Shown here in pieces: positions 63,742 through 64,000 of a stretch of DNA of 64,000 nucleotides. Within the stretch, counting starts at the first letter, position 1; each line of letters starts with the position of its first letter. Below the pieces are notes generated by a model. That model was not told where the DNA came from. It made no database searches and was given only the letters and a program-made list of their open reading frames with translations. Source of the DNA: Actinomycetes bacterium (GTDB taxonomy: Bacteria; Actinomycetota; Coriobacteriia; Coriobacteriales; Eggerthellaceae); assembly GCA_023429565.1 (NCBI GenBank), contig JAEZDJ010000044.1, positions 17,295 through 81,294 of the forward strand, in the 5' to 3' direction. Both the position numbers and the translations under genes were made by a program.

Positions 63742-63877
63742 GCCGCGAGCCGTCGAAATGGCACGGCCGCCCAAAAGCCAACGCTGATGTCGACTTGATG
63801 ACCCGGTGTTCCTTTAAAAGTGAGACATGCGTCGCGGTTTTAGGGCCGTAAGTCTTGCCATTTCGACGGCTCGCGGC
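63742..63877. repeat. 22-bp inverted repeat with 91-bp spacer
   Basis: The left arm (63742-63763, beginning GCCGCGAGCCGTCGAAAT) is exactly complementary to the right arm (63856-63877). The spacer has no supported gene. It lies between the oxidase-like gene and a minus-strand gene end, so it may form a large terminator or be a repeated chromosomal element. Confidence 0.7.
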
Positions 63878-63954
63878 CATCGCGGCTTCGTGTTCCGCCA
63901 CTGGCACCGCGTTTGCCCCTACCGCGTTCCCGTTTCAGCCCCATGCCTGCCCGG

Positions 63955-64000
63955 TCACCACTTGTGGTACCGTTCGCCACCGCCACCGCCACCGCCACCG
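63955..64000 (-). CDS. C-terminal end of a glycine-rich protein (partial)
   Basis: The last 46 bp on the minus strand read as a run of glycines followed by ERYHKW and a stop (TGA at 63955-63957). The plus strand shows this as a CCACCG tandem repeat at the right edge. The gene extends beyond the window; too little is visible to name it, and the coding call is tentative. Confidence 0.4.
   Translation of the reverse strand, partial: GGGGGGGGERYHKW

Overview
The window most likely comes from a gut member of the Eggerthellaceae (class Coriobacteriia, Actinomycetota). I infer this from gene content, not from a marker gene. It carries three LuxR-type regulators with a long multi-spanning membrane domain, four Tat-exported lipoprotein flavoproteins of the fumarate/urocanate reductase type, two DMSO-reductase-type molybdoenzyme loci and a DUF6323/DUF6179 pair. 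No rRNA, tRNA or CRISPR array was recognised. A perfect chromosomal parS site (37463-37478) suggests that the window lies in the origin-proximal part of the chromosome.

Layout. (1) 1-6.6 kb: a truncated DmsA-like molybdoenzyme on the minus strand, divergent from a plus-strand set of radical SAM protein, DmsC-like anchor and membrane LuxR regulator. (2) 7-27.8 kb: an AT-richer accessory block that looks like a defence island. It holds a Nudix hydrolase, a GIY-YIG protein, a GTPase, an IS110 element, a complete type I restriction-modification operon headed by a ribbon-helix-helix protein, a 5mC methyltransferase with a MORC/MutL-like GHKL ATPase, a NERD/zinc-finger protein, several unrecognised proteins (one with a degenerate GIY-YIG-like tail, one with a RelB/DinJ-like head) and a frameshifted zinc-ribbon gene. 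(3) 28-37.2 kb: three flavoprotein reductases with a LysR and a LuxR regulator, interleaved with a restriction-controller gene behind C-boxes, a truncated vsr copy and an intact vsr. (4) 37.2-41.6 kb: parS, a condensation-like acyltransferase, DUF6323/DUF6179 and a MerR regulator. (5) 41.9-46.7 kb: a second molybdoenzyme operon (small ferredoxin, catalytic subunit without a Tat signal, four-cluster ferredoxin, anchor, small membrane protein). (6) 47-52.2 kb: an antimicrobial-peptide self-protection type ABC transporter, a YxeA-like lipoprotein and a two-component system, with no peptide biosynthesis genes. (7) 52.3-64 kb: a DUF364 protein, a TetR regulator, PutP, a nitroreductase next to an HTH-desulfoferrodoxin fusion, the fourth flavoprotein with its LuxR regulator, a GyrI-like protein behind a perfect 24-bp palindrome, and a flavin/PLP-oxidase-like protein.

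Working picture: the flanks are anaerobic respiratory modules. Each has an exported or membrane-anchored reductase and its own, probably ligand-sensing, regulator. The middle is a turnover hot spot where restriction systems have been gained and partly lost. The most interesting items are the GHKL ATPase-methyltransferase pair, the HTH-desulfoferrodoxin fusion, the controller/vsr relic with intact operators, the parS site, the RelB-like fusion protein, and the mismatch between reductases and recognisable electron partners.
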